Assembly (NCBI RefSeq): GCF_903819435.1
Contig: NZ_CAIJDP010000079.1
Span: forward strand, 62,001-126,000
Direction: 5' to 3'
Origin: Flavobacterium salmonis
GTDB lineage: Bacteria > Bacteroidota > Bacteroidia > Flavobacteriales > Flavobacteriaceae
Length of the DNA stretch: 64,000 nt
The notes beneath the pieces were generated by a model. It made no database searches, was not told the origin of the DNA, and saw only the letters and a program-made list of their open reading frames with translations. Position numbers and translations under genes: made by a program. Within the stretch, counting starts at the first letter, position 1. Each line of letters opens with the position of its first letter. Positions 18,563 through 27,764 of this stretch are shown here, piece after piece.

Positions 18563-18591
18563 AAGGCTGCCCGCTAAAGACAGCTTTTTTT
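18563..18591 (+). terminator. Terminator after the GH2 gene
   Basis: A stem of AAGGCTG with CAGCTTT (one G-U pair) followed by a run of T. Confidence 0.65.
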
Positions 18592-18914
18592 GTACTGTCT
18601 ATACTCTATTCATAACACTTGATTTTGTAGCATTAAGGATGTTTTTTTAGCATATAATTAAAATGGTATTTGACAAATATTTAACTTGTTAGCGCTGGCA
18701 GTAGAAAAATCAGGATATAAAATATTTTGTAAGGATTATAGTTGTTGAGCTAAATATCTTTGACCATTTATACAGGCAAATTCTTTAATAATTTTTAGAT
18801 GTTGGTTTCTATTTGTTTGCAAACGGTAATTTATTTACTTTTAAAAACTTAATTATTTGGTATGTGAACGGCATCCAATATCTATTCCTTTTCTAATAGT
18901 TACTTACATATAAT
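18592..18914. other. Leader region of the TPR kinase gene
   Basis: No coding frame. A TTATTTGG sequence at 18853-18860 with GC ten bases further on looks faintly like a sigma-54 promoter, but its -12 half is poor and the palindrome found at the two better sites is missing. Confidence 0.3.
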
Positions 18915-21152
18915 ATGATAAGAATTCGTATAGCAAAGCTTGTGTTTACATTCTTAATGCTCAGTTACAATTGCTATTCTGTAGAGATTCCTACATATTC
19001 AAATTCTGTTGTCAGCCAAAAGCATTCTGCCACTAAAGCAAAAATTACTAATTTTCTTGATCGTGGAGCCGCTTTCCTGTACAAACCGGAAAGCCATAAA
19101 ATGGATATGGACAGTGCAAAGTCTAATTTTGATCGTGCTTATGTTTTAAGCAAAAGCATTAACGATGAAAACCTCAAACATAAATGCCTGGTTTACTATG
19201 GAGAACTTTTGTTTGAAGAAAACAAATACCCAAAAGCTATTGAAATGATTCAAAAAGTAATTGCTTATTATAAAAAAACGAAACAGTATAAACAAGAAGC
19301 CGACTTATGGGCTATACAGGGAAAAAGATTATTCTGGCAGTCACCACGTAGCTTTAAAACTCTTGAAGAAGCTGTAATTTGTTTTGATAAAGCATCCCTG
19401 ATTTACAAAAATCTGGGCCTTTTAGAAAAATTTGCCTATTTCATAAAATACAAAGCAGATGCTCATTTAAATCAGGGAAGATTAGATCTGGCAGAAAAAG
19501 AATTATTACAGATTCTCGCTGTTTATAAAAAAATTGGTTTTAAAAAGCTGCATTTTACTTACGATCTTTTAGCAGATGTGAACAGGCTTAAAGGAAATTT
19601 GGGTAAAAGCCTTTATTATTCTCTTGCCTGTGTAAAAAGTATGGAAAAAACAGGAGATCTTGATTATGATGCAGATTTTTATCAACAGCTAGCAATTGCG
19701 TACAAAGATATCGGCAAACATAATTTAAGTATAGAATGGCTCAGAAAGGCAATTAAAACACTGAAATTCAAGAAAGAAATTGATTATTATAACTTATATG
19801 AATTTACAGATTTACTGGCCAAGGAACTCATTGAAGTAAAAAGAGAAAAAGCAGCACTAAAACAAGTACAAAAAATTATAAAAGAATATCCTCCTCAAAA
19901 TGATAGTGGCAAAGCAATAATTTTTGGTTCACTGGCCTATTGTTATAACAAAAATAATCAGGTTAAGCTTGCCGAAGCCAATTTTAAAAAAATGATTGAG
20001 TTGTATGAAAAAAGTAATGCAATGTATATCATTGATTTATCCAAAGCTTATTTTGAGTTTGGAAAATTCTACGAAGAGCATAAAAACTATGATAATGCCA
20101 GGATCAATTTTCAAAAATCGCTGAATTTTTCAAAAGGAATTGTGGAGCTTTCCCAAATCAAAGACGCAAATTTATATTTGTTTAAAATTGATTCTGCCAA
20201 AGGAAATTATATTGCCGCAATAAAATATTTTCAGAGATATAAAAAACTGAATGATTCTATTTTTAATGAAAAAACGAACAGGCAAATTGGAGAACTGCAA
20301 ATTTTATATGGACTTGAAAAGAAAGAAAAAGAATTATCTAATTTAAAATTGGATATGGATACTGAAAAAGGAAAAAGGATCCAGGCTCAAAGTACCATAA
20401 AATTTGGAATCTGCATTGTTGTTTTTCTTTTAGTGAGTATCCTTTTGTTTGGGATAAGTTATCAATCCAAGAAAAAAAACAACGATCTTTTAATCAGTCA
20501 AAAAAGAGAAATAGATCAAAAAAACGAGACACTCCTGAAATTGGTAAACGAAAAAGAATCTCTTATGCAGGAGATTCATCATCGTGTAAAGAATAATCTG
20601 CAGATTGTTATGAGCCTCCTGAATTCGCAGTCTTCAATCTTAAAAAGCAAAGAAGCTTTTGATGCCATTCAAAAAAGCCAGCACAGATTGTATGCGATTT
20701 CCCTTTTACATCAAAAATTATACAGAACAGATATTATTAGGGAAATAGAAATGGAAAATTATATCAATGATCTGTTGTATAATTTTAACGACACATTTGA
20801 TATGCAGCATATTAATTTTGAAACAGATCTTCATCCATTACATCTGGACGAAGCACAAGCTGTTTCTGTTGGACTTATTTTGAACGAAGCAATTACAAAT
20901 TCGATTAAATATGCCTTTCCAGATAATCAAAAAGGCGTTATTCTTATTGTGATGAAGCCTCTTGAAAATTTGAAAGTAAAACTTCAAATAAAGGATAACG
21001 GAATTGGTTTTCCTGAAAATTTTAATACTTCATCAACTTTAGGAATCAACTTAATCAGTGGTTTAGCTCAGCAGCTTGACGGCGAAGCCTCTTTTTTTAA
21101 TGATCATGGTGCTGTAATCGATGTTGAATTTATACGGAAAAATATTTCTTAA
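18915..21152 (+). CDS. TPR-containing sensor histidine kinase (HisKA_2 type)
   Basis: The 745-residue protein has a signal-like N-terminus (1-22), tetratricopeptide repeats over about residues 50-440, one membrane helix (about 496-517), a coiled linker, a HisKA_2 dimerisation domain with H555 in EIHHRVKNNLQ, and an HATPase_c domain (NEAITNSIKYAF; DNGIGFP). There is no receiver, so it must act on a separate response regulator. HisKA_2 kinases often partner with REC proteins like the one in the sigma-54 activator at 29500, at the far end of the same gene cluster; that pairing is inference. The periplasmic TPR part is the probable sensor. Confidence 0.88.
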   Translation: MIRIRIAKLVFTFLMLSYNCYSVEIPTYSNSVVSQKHSATKAKITNFLDRGAAFLYKPESHKMDMDSAKSNFDRAYVLSKSINDENLKHKCLVYYGELLFEENKYPKAIEMIQKVIAYYKKTKQYKQEADLWAIQGKRLFWQSPRSFKTLEEAVICFDKASLIYKNLGLLEKFAYFIKYKADAHLNQGRLDLAEKELLQILAVYKKIGFKKLHFTYDLLADVNRLKGNLGKSLYYSLACVKSMEKTGDLDYDADFYQQLAIAYKDIGKHNLSIEWLRKAIKTLKFKKEIDYYNLYEFTDLLAKELIEVKREKAALKQVQKIIKEYPPQNDSGKAIIFGSLAYCYNKNNQVKLAEANFKKMIELYEKSNAMYIIDLSKAYFEFGKFYEEHKNYDNARINFQKSLNFSKGIVELSQIKDANLYLFKIDSAKGNYIAAIKYFQRYKKLNDSIFNEKTNRQIGELQILYGLEKKEKELSNLKLDMDTEKGKRIQAQSTIKFGICIVVFLLVSILLFGISYQSKKKNNDLLISQKREIDQKNETLLKLVNEKESLMQEIHHRVKNNLQIVMSLLNSQSSILKSKEAFDAIQKSQHRLYAISLLHQKLYRTDIIREIEMENYINDLLYNFNDTFDMQHINFETDLHPLHLDEAQAVSVGLILNEAITNSIKYAFPDNQKGVILIVMKPLENLKVKLQIKDNGIGFPENFNTSSTLGINLISGLAQQLDGEASFFNDHGAVIDVEFIRKNIS

Positions 21153-21347
21153 GAAATAACCCGGTTCTTTTAAATAATTCTCCATAAAAAAGTTAACGCT
21201 TCACTATTTCTTAATTTAGGATCATGAATCCTTACAATTTCTGCAAAACTTAAAGCGGAATTTATTTTTAATTTATGGATTTAAAAAGCAACTTTTAATC
21301 CAAACAGATAGGTAATTTCCTAAATTATTATTACCCTCTTCATAATT

Positions 21348-21363
21348 TTACGATATATCGTAA
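21348..21363. promoter_or_regulatory. Palindromic activator-binding site candidate
   Basis: TTACGATATATCGTAA is a perfect 16-bp palindrome. Its 14-bp core recurs at 34151-34164. In both places it begins exactly 83 bases before the GG of the -24-like element, a normal distance for a sigma-54 enhancer site. Confidence 0.65.
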
Positions 21364-21430
21364 TAAAAAAATACACTTAAAATATCCAAACTCCTTATAG
21401 CCAAAGCCATCATCATATAGGTATGTTATT

Positions 21431-21445
21431 TGGCTAGTGTTCTGC
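21431..21445 (+). promoter_or_regulatory. Sigma-54-like promoter (-24/-12)
   Basis: TGG at 21431-21433, ten bases, then GC at 21444-21445 (TTGGCTAGTGTTCTGC) gives the GG-N10-GC spacing of sigma-54 promoters. The preceding ATGTTATTTGG is identical to the second site at 34225-34235. The transcript would begin about 165 bases before the hydrolase ATG. Confidence 0.55.
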
Positions 21446-21495
21446 GACGCCAAATAAATTCAGAATACAGCAAAACAGTACTGATTTTTTATTTA

Positions 21496-21509
21496 TTAAT
21501 CTGGATTAA
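21496..21509. promoter_or_regulatory. Second palindrome in the hydrolase leader
   Basis: TTAATC-TG-GATTAA is a perfect interrupted palindrome. It recurs with one changed base at 34273-34286, within a 30-base block that is similar in both leaders. It lies downstream of the sigma-54-like site, so it may be an operator or an RNA-level element. Confidence 0.45.
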
Positions 21510-21624
21510 GCGACAGCTTTTGGCCGCTGCCCTAAGTTTACATAAGCAATTTAACAAAACAAGTCCGGATACAGAATCGAACCGGATGTTTATCTCGGGA
21601 ATTATTAATCTAAAACCATACAAA

Positions 21625-22443
21625 ATGAGTACAATTACAGTAAAAGACGGAACGCAGATTTATTACAAAGATTGGGGAACGGGACAACCCATCGTTTTTC
21701 ACCACGGATGGCCTTTATCAAGTGACGACTGGGATTCGCAAATGATGTTTTTTCTTCAGCAAGGATACAGGGTTATTGCGCACGATCGCCGTGGACACGG
21801 GCGTTCAGGACAAAGCGTTGAGAACAACAATATGCAAACTTATGCATCAGACATCGCTGAACTAACAGCTGCACTTGATCTAAAAGATGCCATTCACGTG
21901 GGGCATTCAACCGGAGGAGGCGAAGTAATACGCTACGCAGCAAAATATGGTAAAGGACGTATTGCAAAAGCCGTAATCATTAGTGCTATTACACCAATTA
22001 TGATTAAAAACGAATCGAATCCGGAAGGTGTGCCGTTATCTGTTTTTGATGAAATCAGAAAAGGTACTGGATTTAACAGAGCACAGTATTTTTATGATTT
22101 CCCAATTGCATTTTACGGATGGAACCGTGAAGGAACAACAGTTCAGGAAGGCATCAAACAAAATTGGTGGCGCCAGGGAATGATGGGTTCTGTTTTATCA
22201 CATTACGAAGGTATCAAAGCTTTCTCTGAATCAGATTTTACAGAAGATCTAAAAAGCTTAGATATTCCTGTTCTGGTTTTACACGGAGAAGATGATCAGA
22301 TTGTTCCTTATGAGCAGGCTCCGAGAGCAGCCAAACTATTAAAAAACGGTAAATTAATTACCTACCCGGGATTCTCTCACGGTATGCCTACTACCGAAGC
22401 AGAAACGATCAATAATGATATTCTGGCTTTTATAAAAGCATAA
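21625..22443 (+). CDS. Alpha/beta hydrolase (non-haem chloroperoxidase/esterase type)
   Basis: The frame can be extended to 21430, but the ATG at 21625 (MSTITVKDGTQIYYKDWG) is the standard family start and gives 272 residues, the normal length. Catalytic triad: S95 in GHSTGGGE, D224 in HGEDDQIVP, H252 in GFSHGMP. The oxyanion region HHGWPLSSDDW is also typical. The group includes cofactor-free perhydrolases/chloroperoxidases and carboxylesterases; the natural substrate is usually unknown. It is the first gene of a long same-strand run and has the sigma-54-like promoter described upstream. Confidence 0.9.
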   Translation: MSTITVKDGTQIYYKDWGTGQPIVFHHGWPLSSDDWDSQMMFFLQQGYRVIAHDRRGHGRSGQSVENNNMQTYASDIAELTAALDLKDAIHVGHSTGGGEVIRYAAKYGKGRIAKAVIISAITPIMIKNESNPEGVPLSVFDEIRKGTGFNRAQYFYDFPIAFYGWNREGTTVQEGIKQNWWRQGMMGSVLSHYEGIKAFSESDFTEDLKSLDIPVLVLHGEDDQIVPYEQAPRAAKLLKNGKLITYPGFSHGMPTTEAETINNDILAFIKA

Positions 22444-22516
22444 GCAAACAATACTTTAATGAATCAGACTGCCTGTAAAGTTTGCTTTTGCAGGCTAGTT
22501 TAAAACCATATTAATT

Positions 22517-22834
22517 ATGATTTCATTTCAACAGCCATCATTTGATACCGTTACAGAAGCTTTACAATGGCTCAACAATCAGGGTTTTACAGAAAACTTT
22601 AATCTCGATACAAATTGTATTCGCTGTAATAACAACAAACAATCCATGTCGCCGGAAGAATTCAAAATCGAATATATTTTTCGTTTTGAGGGCGATACAA
22701 ATCCGGGAGACGAAGATATAGTGTATGGCATTATCTCAGAAGTTTATGCCCTGAAAGGGGTTTTAACCAGCGCTTTCGGAATCTATGCCGATAGTGTTTC
22801 CGCCGAAATGATCCGGAAACTCTCAACACATTAA
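22517..22834 (+). CDS. Small conserved Flavobacteria protein, unknown function
   Basis: A 105-residue acidic protein beginning MISFQQPSFDTVTEALQWLN and carrying the segment YIFRFEGDTNPGDEDIVYGI. Similar Bacteroidetes proteins are often labelled phosphoribosylpyrophosphate synthetase, but this one is a third of that enzyme's length and has no PRPP-binding motif, so that name should not be copied. It lies 73 bases after the hydrolase and 36 before the isochorismatase-like gene, within the same run. Confidence 0.75.
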   Translation: MISFQQPSFDTVTEALQWLNNQGFTENFNLDTNCIRCNNNKQSMSPEEFKIEYIFRFEGDTNPGDEDIVYGIISEVYALKGVLTSAFGIYADSVSAEMIRKLSTH

Positions 22835-22870
22835 GCATTTATAAAACATAACATTTTAAAATAAATAATC

Positions 22871-23503
22871 ATGAAACCATCTACAAACTTATTGTCACCG
22901 GATAATCACGCTTTAGTATTAATTGATTTTGAAGGGCAAATGGCATTTGCTACCAGTAATATTGCATTAAGCGAATTGCGCAACAATGTGGCAATCATCT
23001 GCGGAGCGTCAAAAATCTTTAATGTGCCTACTGTGGTAACTACTGTTGCCGAAGAAAGTTTTTCTGGTCCGGTTTTTCCTGAAGTCGAAGAATATTACCC
23101 AATTGCCACTTCAGGATATATTGACCGTACAACAATGAATACCTGGGAAGACGAAGCAGCTTATAAGGCAATTACAGGCAAAAACAAGAAAAAAATTGTC
23201 CTAGCAGGATTATGGACAGGCGTTTGCATCGTTGGGCCAGCTTTATCTGCAATCGAAGAAGGCTATGAAGTTTATGTAATTACAGATGCTTGTGGTGACG
23301 TAAGCGAAGAAGCTCATGAACGTGCAGTGCAAAGAATGATACAAGTTGGGGCAAAACCTATAACTTCTATCCAGTACTTATTAGAGCTTCAGAGAGACTG
23401 GGCACGCGAAGAAACATATGTTCCGGTAACTAATTTAATGAAAAAACACGGTGGTTCTTACGGTTTAGGTATTCACTACGCGCACAACATGCTGAAACAC
23501 TAA
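22871..23503 (+). CDS. Isochorismatase-like (YcaC-type) cysteine hydrolase
   Basis: The 210-residue protein fits the cysteine hydrolase superfamily: D19 in LVLIDFEGQM and nucleophile C119 in AGLWTGVCIVGPAL, followed by the YEVYVITDACGD stretch. The usual catalytic Lys position appears to be R86 or nearby (YIDRTTMNTW), as can be the case in YcaC-like members. These act on amides or related compounds, but most substrates are unknown. Middle gene of the detoxification run. Confidence 0.87.
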   Translation: MKPSTNLLSPDNHALVLIDFEGQMAFATSNIALSELRNNVAIICGASKIFNVPTVVTTVAEESFSGPVFPEVEEYYPIATSGYIDRTTMNTWEDEAAYKAITGKNKKKIVLAGLWTGVCIVGPALSAIEEGYEVYVITDACGDVSEEAHERAVQRMIQVGAKPITSIQYLLELQRDWAREETYVPVTNLMKKHGGSYGLGIHYAHNMLKH

Positions 23504-23545
23504 TTGATTTCTTTATTTCAACCTGAAACAATCTTACCCTTCACA

Positions 23546-24934
23546 ATGTTGAAATCAACACCATTCATATCAAAAAACGTCAGGCTGCTTTTTCTTTTTC
23601 TCTTAATGGGAAGTTTAGTTTCAGCACAAAGTTTTAAGCTTTTGCGTTACGAGGAAAATTACGGGTCGTTAAGAGATTCAACCCGAAATTTTTATGAGAA
23701 TTTAAAATTCGTTCCCTTAAACAGCGAGAACAATTTTTACCTGTCATTTGGTGGCGAAGCCAGATATGAATATGTTGATTTTAATAATGAAGACTGGGGC
23801 CGGCTCAACATTGGCCGGAACAATTTTTTGCTCCAGCGTTATGATCTTCATGCTGATCTGCATTTAGGTAAAACTTTCAGGGTATTTGTACAGCTAAGGA
23901 GTGCTTTGCAGGACGGAAGAATCAACGGGTCAAGAGGTATTGATGAAGATCAGTTAAATGTACAGAATCTTTTTTTGGATGTAAATTTATATCAGAAAGA
24001 AGACAAAAAAATAACCGTTCGTGCCGGAAGGCAGGAACTCGATTACGGTTCCGGAAGACTGATTTCAGTAAGAGAAGGCCCGAATTCGAGATTGTATTTT
24101 ACAGGAGCAAAAATAATGTACTCCTCTGCCCGATTTTCAGTTGATGGTTTTGCTATGATGGAAGACGAAATCAATACAGGTCTTTTTGATAATAAAATAT
24201 CAAAAAAACGGAATCTCTGGGGAGCTTATTCCAAAATAATATTCCCAAAAGCAGGAAACCTGGATTTGTATTACCTCGGAATCAGAAGAGATACAGCTGT
24301 TTTTGAAGAAGGAATTGCTTCAGAACAAAGACATACTGTTGGCACAAGGTTTTGGAAATACGGTGGTGGTTTTATTTATAATGTGGAAGCAGCTTATCAG
24401 TTTGGAAGTTTTGGTTCCGGCGATATAAATGCCTGGACAGGATCTATAGATATTGGATATTCTTTTGAAGATATCAGATCCAAACCCACTATAAACCTCC
24501 GGAACGATTACATCTCAGGGGATAAAAACCAAGGCAACGGAAGCCTGCAGACTTTTAATCCGCTCTTTCCAAAAGGAGGTTATTTCGGATTTAGCCCACA
24601 GGTGGGGCCGGTAAATCTTATCGATATTCATCCTTATGCCACAATGGATTTACTGCCAACGCTGAAGATGCAGGTTGATGTAGTTTTTAACTGGAGATTT
24701 TCAACTCAAGACGGGATTTACAGACCAAGCGGATCACTAAATCTACCCGGAAGCGCATCAGACGAACGGTATATCGGGACAGCATATTTAGCCAATTTTA
24801 CCTATAGCATAAACAAATATATATCAGTCGTAAGCGGGATACAGTATTTTAAAACCGGTGCTTTTATCAACGACATTATTTCAAATTCTCAAGATGGTGT
24901 TTTCTTTAATGCCCGACTTGGATTTAAATTTTAA
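23546..24934 (+). CDS. Outer-membrane alginate-export/porin-like beta-barrel
   Basis: The protein starts best at the ATG at 23546 (the frame itself opens at a TTG right after the previous stop). The 462 residues begin with a signal peptide (to about residue 27, SLVSAQS), then form an Alginate_exp/porin-type barrel: FYLSFGGEARYEYVDF, RVFVQLRSALQDGR, RAGRQELDYGSGRLISVREGPN, and a C-terminal aromatic strand ending FNARLGFKF. Despite the family name, members serve as channels for many small solutes. Within this cluster it may move the compound handled by the neighbouring hydrolases; that is inference. Confidence 0.85.
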   Translation: MLKSTPFISKNVRLLFLFLLMGSLVSAQSFKLLRYEENYGSLRDSTRNFYENLKFVPLNSENNFYLSFGGEARYEYVDFNNEDWGRLNIGRNNFLLQRYDLHADLHLGKTFRVFVQLRSALQDGRINGSRGIDEDQLNVQNLFLDVNLYQKEDKKITVRAGRQELDYGSGRLISVREGPNSRLYFTGAKIMYSSARFSVDGFAMMEDEINTGLFDNKISKKRNLWGAYSKIIFPKAGNLDLYYLGIRRDTAVFEEGIASEQRHTVGTRFWKYGGGFIYNVEAAYQFGSFGSGDINAWTGSIDIGYSFEDIRSKPTINLRNDYISGDKNQGNGSLQTFNPLFPKGGYFGFSPQVGPVNLIDIHPYATMDLLPTLKMQVDVVFNWRFSTQDGIYRPSGSLNLPGSASDERYIGTAYLANFTYSINKYISVVSGIQYFKTGAFINDIISNSQDGVFFNARLGFKF

Positions 24935-24973
24935 TAACCTAAAAATATATTCTTAGTGAATTAGAACACTGAT

Positions 24974-25100
24974 AAAACGGATTTGCTATCGCAAAAACGC
25001 GGATTTACGCAGATTCATTTAAAGAATCTATTTAGAAATCCGTTTTTATCCATGCTTTTGCGATAGCAAATCTGCGTCATCCGCGTCAAAATCTACATCA
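24974..25100. repeat. Inverted-repeat intergenic element
   Basis: Two arms face each other: AAAACGGATTT (24974-24984) with AAATCCGTTTT (25036-25046), and ATTTGCTATCGCAAAA (24981-24996) with its perfect complement at 25056-25071. The words ACGCGGAT/ATCCGCGT and CGCAGATT/AATCTGCG are repeated inside. These GCGGATTTACGCAGATT-type words resemble interspersed repeats seen between Flavobacteria genes; a short related copy is at 30925-30947. Confidence 0.65.
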
Positions 25101-25127
25101 GTTATATTATCAACTAAATTTCTAAAT

Positions 25128-25862
25128 ATGAAAAAATCAGTCATTTTTAACAAATACACAATTAGAACAACGATTCTAATTCTTCTAATATGTGCAGGCT
25201 TAACTAACACTGCTTTTGCACAAAATGCCGCACTCGGGTCATCTACAACCTGGGGTAAAGTAGATGGAGTTGCAGTAAACGGATTGGTTCAGGGACCATC
25301 TACAGCCGAAGCAGAACTGCAGGTTGCCTGTGTTTTTGAATACACAGAAGGCGATATTTTTAATCCTCCTGCCCTGCCTGCAAACTTAAACGGAATGGTA
25401 CATTTAGATGATGCCCTGAAAGGCATTATTACCGAATTACGCAAAAGCGGTAAATTTGCAGGACACTCGCTTGAAACTTTATTGATTATACCTCCAAAAG
25501 GTACTTTGGCAGCCAAAAAGTTATTGCTCATTGGTCTTGGCGAACGCACTAAATTCACACCGGATTTAATGATCAGTGTAGGAAGCGTTGCCATGCGTGA
25601 GGCTTTGCGTCTGGGTGTGAGCAATTATTCTTTTGCGTCTGATATAAAAGATGCAGGAATCGATTCGCCAACAGCGTTAGTCGCAGCCAATGTAGTTTTG
25701 GGTTCTTTTGAAGCTTACAGAACGCAAATATATTTAAAAGATAAAAAATTATCAGATCACAAACCTTTAAGCAAAATCATTCTGCTTGCCGGACCGGCTT
25801 TTTATACCGTTGCCGGTGAAGGTATTAAAGAAGCAATTGCAAAACTTAACGCTAAATCATAA
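25128..25862 (+). CDS. Secreted protein with only the leucyl aminopeptidase (M17) N-terminal domain
   Basis: The 244-residue protein has a signal peptide (to about 31, NTAFAQN) and then the macro-domain-like fold of Peptidase_M17_N: QVACVFEYTEGDIFNPP, LETLLIIPPKGTLAAKKLLLIGLG and AMREALRLG. The catalytic two-metal C-terminal domain of M17 peptidases is entirely absent and is not encoded nearby, so this is not an aminopeptidase. In M17 enzymes this domain governs assembly or nucleic-acid binding; as a stand-alone exported protein its role is unknown. Just 4 bases separate it from the amidohydrolase. Confidence 0.8.
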   Translation: MKKSVIFNKYTIRTTILILLICAGLTNTAFAQNAALGSSTTWGKVDGVAVNGLVQGPSTAEAELQVACVFEYTEGDIFNPPALPANLNGMVHLDDALKGIITELRKSGKFAGHSLETLLIIPPKGTLAAKKLLLIGLGERTKFTPDLMISVGSVAMREALRLGVSNYSFASDIKDAGIDSPTALVAANVVLGSFEAYRTQIYLKDKKLSDHKPLSKIILLAGPAFYTVAGEGIKEAIAKLNAKS

Positions 25863-25866
25863 CATT

Positions 25867-27753
25867 ATGAAAGCAGATTTAATTTTATTCAACGGAAAAA
25901 TTCATAGCTTCAATACTGAGACTCCAAACATTACGGCTGTTGCCATCAAAAACGGAAAATTTATAGCAGTTGGACATGACAGTCATGTAATGGGATTTGC
26001 TTCTGAAGAAACTAAAATAATAGACCTACAAAACAAGAGAGTTGTTCCCGGAATCAACGATTCGCACATTCACCTGATTCGTGGGGGCTTAAATTATAAT
26101 TTAGAATTGCGTTGGGATGGTGTTCCTTCTCTTGCCGATGCGCTAAGAATGCTAAAAGAACAGGTTGACCGTACGCCAAATCCGCAATGGGTTCGTGTCG
26201 TTGGCGGCTGGTCTGAATTTCAATTTGCCGAACGCAGAATGCCGACTCTGGAAGAAATTAATACAATTGCGCCAGACACTCCTGTTTTTATTCTGCATCT
26301 GTATGACAGAGCCATTATGAACAGGGCAGCTTTAAGAGCGGTTGGTTACAACAAAAATACGCCTGCTCCTCCTGGAGGGCATATTGAACGTGATTCAAAC
26401 GGTGAACCAACCGGATTGATTATTGCTACCCCAAATGCTATGATTTTATATTCGACACTGGCTAAAGGTCCTACACTTTCGTATGAACATCAGATCAATT
26501 CGACGAGACATTTTATGAAAGAACTAAACCGTTTCGGAATCACAAGTGTGATTGATGCAGGAGGCGGATTTCAGAATTTTCCGGATGATTATAGAGTTGT
26601 TAATGAACTGAACGAAAAGAAACAATTAACAGTTAGGATTGCCTACAACCTGTTTACCCAAAAACCAAAACACGAATTTGAAGATTTCTCAGATTGGATT
26701 GATACTGTAAAACTGTATCAGGGCGACGATATGTACCGCCATAACGGTGCGGGAGAAATGCTGGTTTTTTCTGCCGCCGATTTTGAAGATTTCCTGCAGC
26801 CAAGACCCGATTTGCCTGAAAACATGGAAGCCGAACTGGAAAAAGTAGTCCGTCTTTTGGTTGAAAACCGCTGGCCGTTCAGGCTTCATGCCACTTATAA
26901 CGAAAGCATTACCAGATTTCTGAATGTTTTCGAAAAAATAAATCAGGAAATTCCGTTCAACGGACTGCCCTGGATTTTTGACCACGCCGAAACTATTGAC
27001 GAAAGAAATATCGAACGTGTAAAAGCACTTGGCGGTGGTATCGCCATTCAAAGCAGAATGGCGTATCAGGGTGAATATTTTACAGACCGTTACGGAGCAA
27101 AAGCAGCAGAAAACACACCGCCAATCAAAAAAATGATTGAAATGGAAGTTCCCGTTGGTGCAGGTTCAGATGCTACACGCGTGAGCAGCTATAATCCATG
27201 GGTTTCTATGTATTGGATGACGGTTGGAAAAACAATCGGAGGTCTGCAATTGTACAACGAAACCAGATTAAACAGACAGACCGCTTTAGAATTGTATACC
27301 AGAGGTAGTGCCTGGTTTTCTCAGGAACAAGCCAAAAAAGGTGATATCAAAATCGGAATGTTTGCAGATCTGGTGGTTTTAGACCGCGATTATTTTAACA
27401 TTGACGATGAAGAAATCAAAAAGATAGAAGCGGATTTGACTATTGTCGACGGAAAAATTGTGTATGCCAATGGAGATTTTTCTTCGTTTTCCCCGCCTCA
27501 TATTCCGATTTTGCCTGACTGGTCTCCAACGAATATTTACAACGGATATCCGTCAAAAAGCAGTTTCAGGAATACTATAGAGAAAAACGCAAAAGCAGAT
27601 GCAAAGCCTGGTCTGACTTCACACATACACAGTTGCAGCGGCAGCTGTGATGTTCATGCACACAGCCACGATATTGCGAGAATGAGCAATGTTCCTGTAA
27701 GTAACTATAACGCATTCTGGGGCGCATTGGGCTGTTCCTGTTTTGCCTTCTAA
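25867..27753 (+). CDS. YtcJ-like metal-dependent amidohydrolase
   Basis: The ATG at 25867 (MKADLILFNGKIHSF) is the natural start; the open frame extends back over the previous gene. The 628 residues show the family order: N-terminal beta-sandwich, metal-binding HxH in INDSHIHLIRGG (about 73-84), the TIM barrel with HATYN and FDHAET histidines, D in VGAGSDATR, and a C-terminal sandwich (GMFADLVVLDRDYF). YtcJ relatives hydrolyse amides or N-substituted formamides. A Cys/His-rich tail of about 45 residues (HSCSGSCDVHAHSHD, GALGCSCFAF) is unusual and may bind metal. Tightly packed with DoxX downstream (11 bases). Confidence 0.88.
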   Translation: MKADLILFNGKIHSFNTETPNITAVAIKNGKFIAVGHDSHVMGFASEETKIIDLQNKRVVPGINDSHIHLIRGGLNYNLELRWDGVPSLADALRMLKEQVDRTPNPQWVRVVGGWSEFQFAERRMPTLEEINTIAPDTPVFILHLYDRAIMNRAALRAVGYNKNTPAPPGGHIERDSNGEPTGLIIATPNAMILYSTLAKGPTLSYEHQINSTRHFMKELNRFGITSVIDAGGGFQNFPDDYRVVNELNEKKQLTVRIAYNLFTQKPKHEFEDFSDWIDTVKLYQGDDMYRHNGAGEMLVFSAADFEDFLQPRPDLPENMEAELEKVVRLLVENRWPFRLHATYNESITRFLNVFEKINQEIPFNGLPWIFDHAETIDERNIERVKALGGGIAIQSRMAYQGEYFTDRYGAKAAENTPPIKKMIEMEVPVGAGSDATRVSSYNPWVSMYWMTVGKTIGGLQLYNETRLNRQTALELYTRGSAWFSQEQAKKGDIKIGMFADLVVLDRDYFNIDDEEIKKIEADLTIVDGKIVYANGDFSSFSPPHIPILPDWSPTNIYNGYPSKSSFRNTIEKNAKADAKPGLTSHIHSCSGSCDVHAHSHDIARMSNVPVSNYNAFWGALGCSCFAF

Positions 27754-27764
27754 ATTTTAAAACA

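Larger units (their letters stand above)
21153..21624. promoter_or_regulatory. Regulatory region of the alpha/beta hydrolase operon
   Basis: The 470-base region holds, in order, a 16-bp palindrome (21348-21363), a sigma-54-like promoter (21431-21445) and a second palindrome (21496-21509). The same three parts recur in the same order before mhqO at 34151-34286. No gene is seen; the coding frame of the hydrolase extends back to 21430 but that part lies over these signals. Confidence 0.65.

Noticed and set aside
18853..18872. Third sigma-54-like site before the TPR kinase gene
   Set aside because: GG-N10-GC spacing is present but the -12 half (CGGCA) lacks the TT, and no TACGATATATCGTA palindrome lies upstream.
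22517..22834. Naming the 105-residue protein phosphoribosylpyrophosphate synthetase
   Set aside because: Too short and without the PRPP-binding motif; the name in databases looks like a carried-over error.
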